A DNA stretch of 64,000 nucleotides from Rhodospirillaceae bacterium. GTDB taxonomy: Bacteria; Pseudomonadota; Alphaproteobacteria; Rhodospirillales; Rhodospirillaceae. The position numbers and the translations under genes are program-made. The stretch lies in contig JAVJSV010000005.1 of assembly GCA_040219235.1 (NCBI GenBank), positions 1 through 64,000 on the forward strand. Reading direction: 5' to 3'. This document shows, piece after piece, positions 62,936 to 64,000 of this stretch (the first letter of the stretch is position 1; each line of letters begins with the position of its first letter). The notes under the pieces were generated by a model. The model did not search any database, was not told the origin of the DNA, and saw nothing but the letters and a program-made list of their open reading frames with translations.

Positions 62936-63684
62936 GAGATCACCTTCGCTTCGTTGCGGAGTTTGTCGACAAGCTCTGCGACATCGGCAACTTTAACGCC
63001 GCCAGATCGTTTTGCAGGCTCTTCCACTTTTAACGATATGATGCGTGGGGTTGTATCCACGCCCAGGTCTTCTGGCGTGATTGTATCGATAGGCTTTTTC
63101 TTGGCCTTCATGATGTTCGGAAGTGATGCATAGCGGGGTTCATTGAGGCGCAAGTCGGTCGTCACGACACACGGCATTGTGAGAGCGACGGTTTCCAATC
63201 CACCATCAACCTCTCGGGTGACTGTGGCCGTGCCGTCAGACAGTTCCACTTTTGACGCAAAAGTTCCTTGTGGCCATCCCAATAACGCAGCCAGCATTTG
63301 GCCAGTCTGATTGGCGTCATCGTCGATCGCCTGTTTCCCCACCACGACAAGATCAGGGCTTTCTTTCTCGACCAAAGCCTTGAGCAGTTTTGCGACCGCG
63401 AGCGGCTGCAATTCATCATCGGTGTGAACCAAAATCCCCCGATCTGCCCCCATGGCAAGCGCCGTGCGAATGGTTTCCTGACACTGTTGAACGCCCATAC
63501 TAACGGCAACAATTTCTTCAACCGTTCCGGCTTCCTTGAGGCGAACGGCTTCTTCGACAGCAATCTCGTCAAAAGGGTTCATAGACATTTTGACGTTGGC
63601 GAGTTCAACGCCTGAATTATCCGCTTTAACGCGAACTTTGACGTTGTAATCGACCACTCGTTTGACGGCGACCAGGACCTTCAT
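62932..63684 (-). CDS. etfB: Electron transfer flavoprotein, beta subunit
   Basis: 250 residues: [20 protein letters not shown] at the start, [37 protein letters not shown] (AMP-binding) and [22 protein letters not shown], the loop that recognises partner dehydrogenases. It forms the ETF heterodimer with EtfA. It begins a three-gene transcript with etfA and the hydroxybutyryl-CoA dehydrogenase. Two inverted repeats lie upstream. Confidence 0.97.
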   Translation of the reverse strand: MKVLVAVKRVVDYNVKVRVKADNSGVELANVKMSMNPFDEIAVEEAVRLKEAGTVEEIVAVSMGVQQCQETIRTALAMGADRGILVHTDDELQPLAVAKLLKALVEKESPDLVVVGKQAIDDDANQTGQMLAALLGWPQGTFASKVELSDGTATVTREVDGGLETVALTMPCVVTTDLRLNEPRYASLPNIMKAKKKPIDTITPEDLGVDTTPRIISLKVEEPAKRSGGVKVADVAELVDKLRNEAKVIS

Positions 63685-63726
63685 ATTTTCGGTTCCGTTT
63701 ATAATGGCGAAAAATTAAGCACCTTA

Positions 63727-63761
63727 GCGGCTAGTGTGGCTTTTTTAGCCACACTAGCCGC
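63727..63761. repeat. Perfect 15-bp inverted repeat upstream of etfB
   Basis: GCGGCTAGTGTGGCT (63727-63741) and its exact complement (63747-63761) surround five T. It lies 43 bases upstream of the etfB start. On either strand it lacks an adjoining T-run, so it is not a simple terminator; attenuator, protein site or mRNA stabiliser are options. Confidence 0.75.
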
Positions 63762-63837
63762 CCAAAAAGGGATAAAGACCTAATCCTTTGGCTGGGGTTA
63801 GTCAACGCCCAATTGTTGCATTGCAGCATGCTTTTAA

Positions 63838-63873
63838 AGGCTTAAAACCTAACAATTATAGAATTTTAAGCCT
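63838..63873. repeat. 10-bp inverted repeat after the adenosyltransferase gene
   Basis: AGGCTTAAAA (63838-63847) and TTTTAAGCCT (63864-63873) are exact complements around a 16-base AT-rich loop. It lies 38 bases after the adenosyltransferase stop on the minus strand, in the etfB upstream gap. Confidence 0.6.
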
Positions 63874-63910
63874 GCTTTATCGCGATATCGGCACCCTTGC
63901 AGGACTCAGT

Positions 63911-64000
63911 TCAACGTTCACCGCCCGGTCGCCAGAGAATGTCTCCACCTTCCGCCAGATTGACGACCCGTGCCATGACGAAAAGGAGGTCAGATAAGCG
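63911..64000 (-). CDS. Cob(I)alamin adenosyltransferase, C-terminal end only
   Basis: The last 29 codons of a gene running off the window: RLSDLLFVMARVVN, then GGDILWRPGGER and TGA at 63913-63911. This ending, with SDxLFVMAR and xxxxLW.PG, is that of PduO-type ATP:cob(I)alamin adenosyltransferase, which makes coenzyme B12. It is on the same strand as etfB, 226 bases upstream. The product would serve the class II ribonucleotide reductase in this window and B12-dependent mutases. Confidence 0.88.
   Translation of the reverse strand, partial: RLSDLLFVMARVVNLAEGGDILWRPGGER

Overview
The window looks like an alphaproteobacterial chromosome. The signs are a CcrM-type GANTC methyltransferase, the block argH-lptM-lysA-DUF4175 with tlpA divergent to argH, ftsEX beside a zinc-ribbon membrane protein, a class II (adenosylcobalamin) ribonucleotide reductase, and an etfB-etfA-hydroxybutyryl-CoA dehydrogenase block downstream of a cobalamin adenosyltransferase. 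The order cannot be fixed from the sequence alone.

Bases 1-17,600 are accessory DNA. Two copies of one IS (1-1094 and 14531-15625), in the same orientation and with 25-bp terminal inverted repeats, flank a catabolic cluster. The cluster holds a LysR regulator divergent from a PhyH-type dioxygenase, an IclR regulator with a membrane-anchored alpha/beta hydrolase, and a + strand run of GhrA-like dehydrogenase, FAD oxidoreductase, TfdA-like 2-oxoglutarate dioxygenase, family 5 solute-binding protein, TonB-dependent receptor and M24 peptidase homologue. It reads as an uptake and degradation unit carried on a decayed composite transposon. A TfdA-like ether cleavage would release glyoxylate and the adjacent GhrA-like enzyme could reduce it; the real substrate is unknown. 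Behind the second IS lie MntA/HepT, an orphan antitoxin with a broken toxin, and a Phd/ParE pair, with IS-end-like sequences at the module boundaries. All of this abuts the 3' end of tRNA-Gln(TTG) at 17683-17757.

From 17.8 kb the content is chromosomal: a DsbD/ScsB reductase, ispE, a TPR protein and ETF-ubiquinone oxidoreductase (minus); uracil-DNA glycosylase and moaB (plus); two glycosyltransferases (minus); a cation antiporter, an NTF2-like protein, RNase HII and ccrM (plus). The ccrM upstream region has a CtrA-like box and four GANTC sites. Two MscS genes diverge from a 23-bp-period repeat. MFS, CorA, DksA/TraR and small membrane proteins follow, including one gene whose best start codon is ATA, then a TetR/NAD(P)H oxidoreductase pair with twin operators, YcnI-like and PepSY proteins, an outer membrane barrel and a class II aldolase.

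From 44 kb to the end, mostly on the minus strand: a helical hypothetical, nrdJ (DnaA box upstream), plsC, a YdcF-like gene, ftsX and ftsE; then the zinc-ribbon low-complexity protein (plus); then DUF4175, lysA, lptM and argH; tlpA (plus); a PAP2 phosphatase with an ArnT-like transferase; hydroxybutyryl-CoA dehydrogenase, etfA, etfB; and the last 29 codons of a cobalamin adenosyltransferase at the edge. Several genes too short for routine ORF calling were found by reading: lptM, a 44-residue basic protein, the toxin remnant and the adenosyltransferase end.
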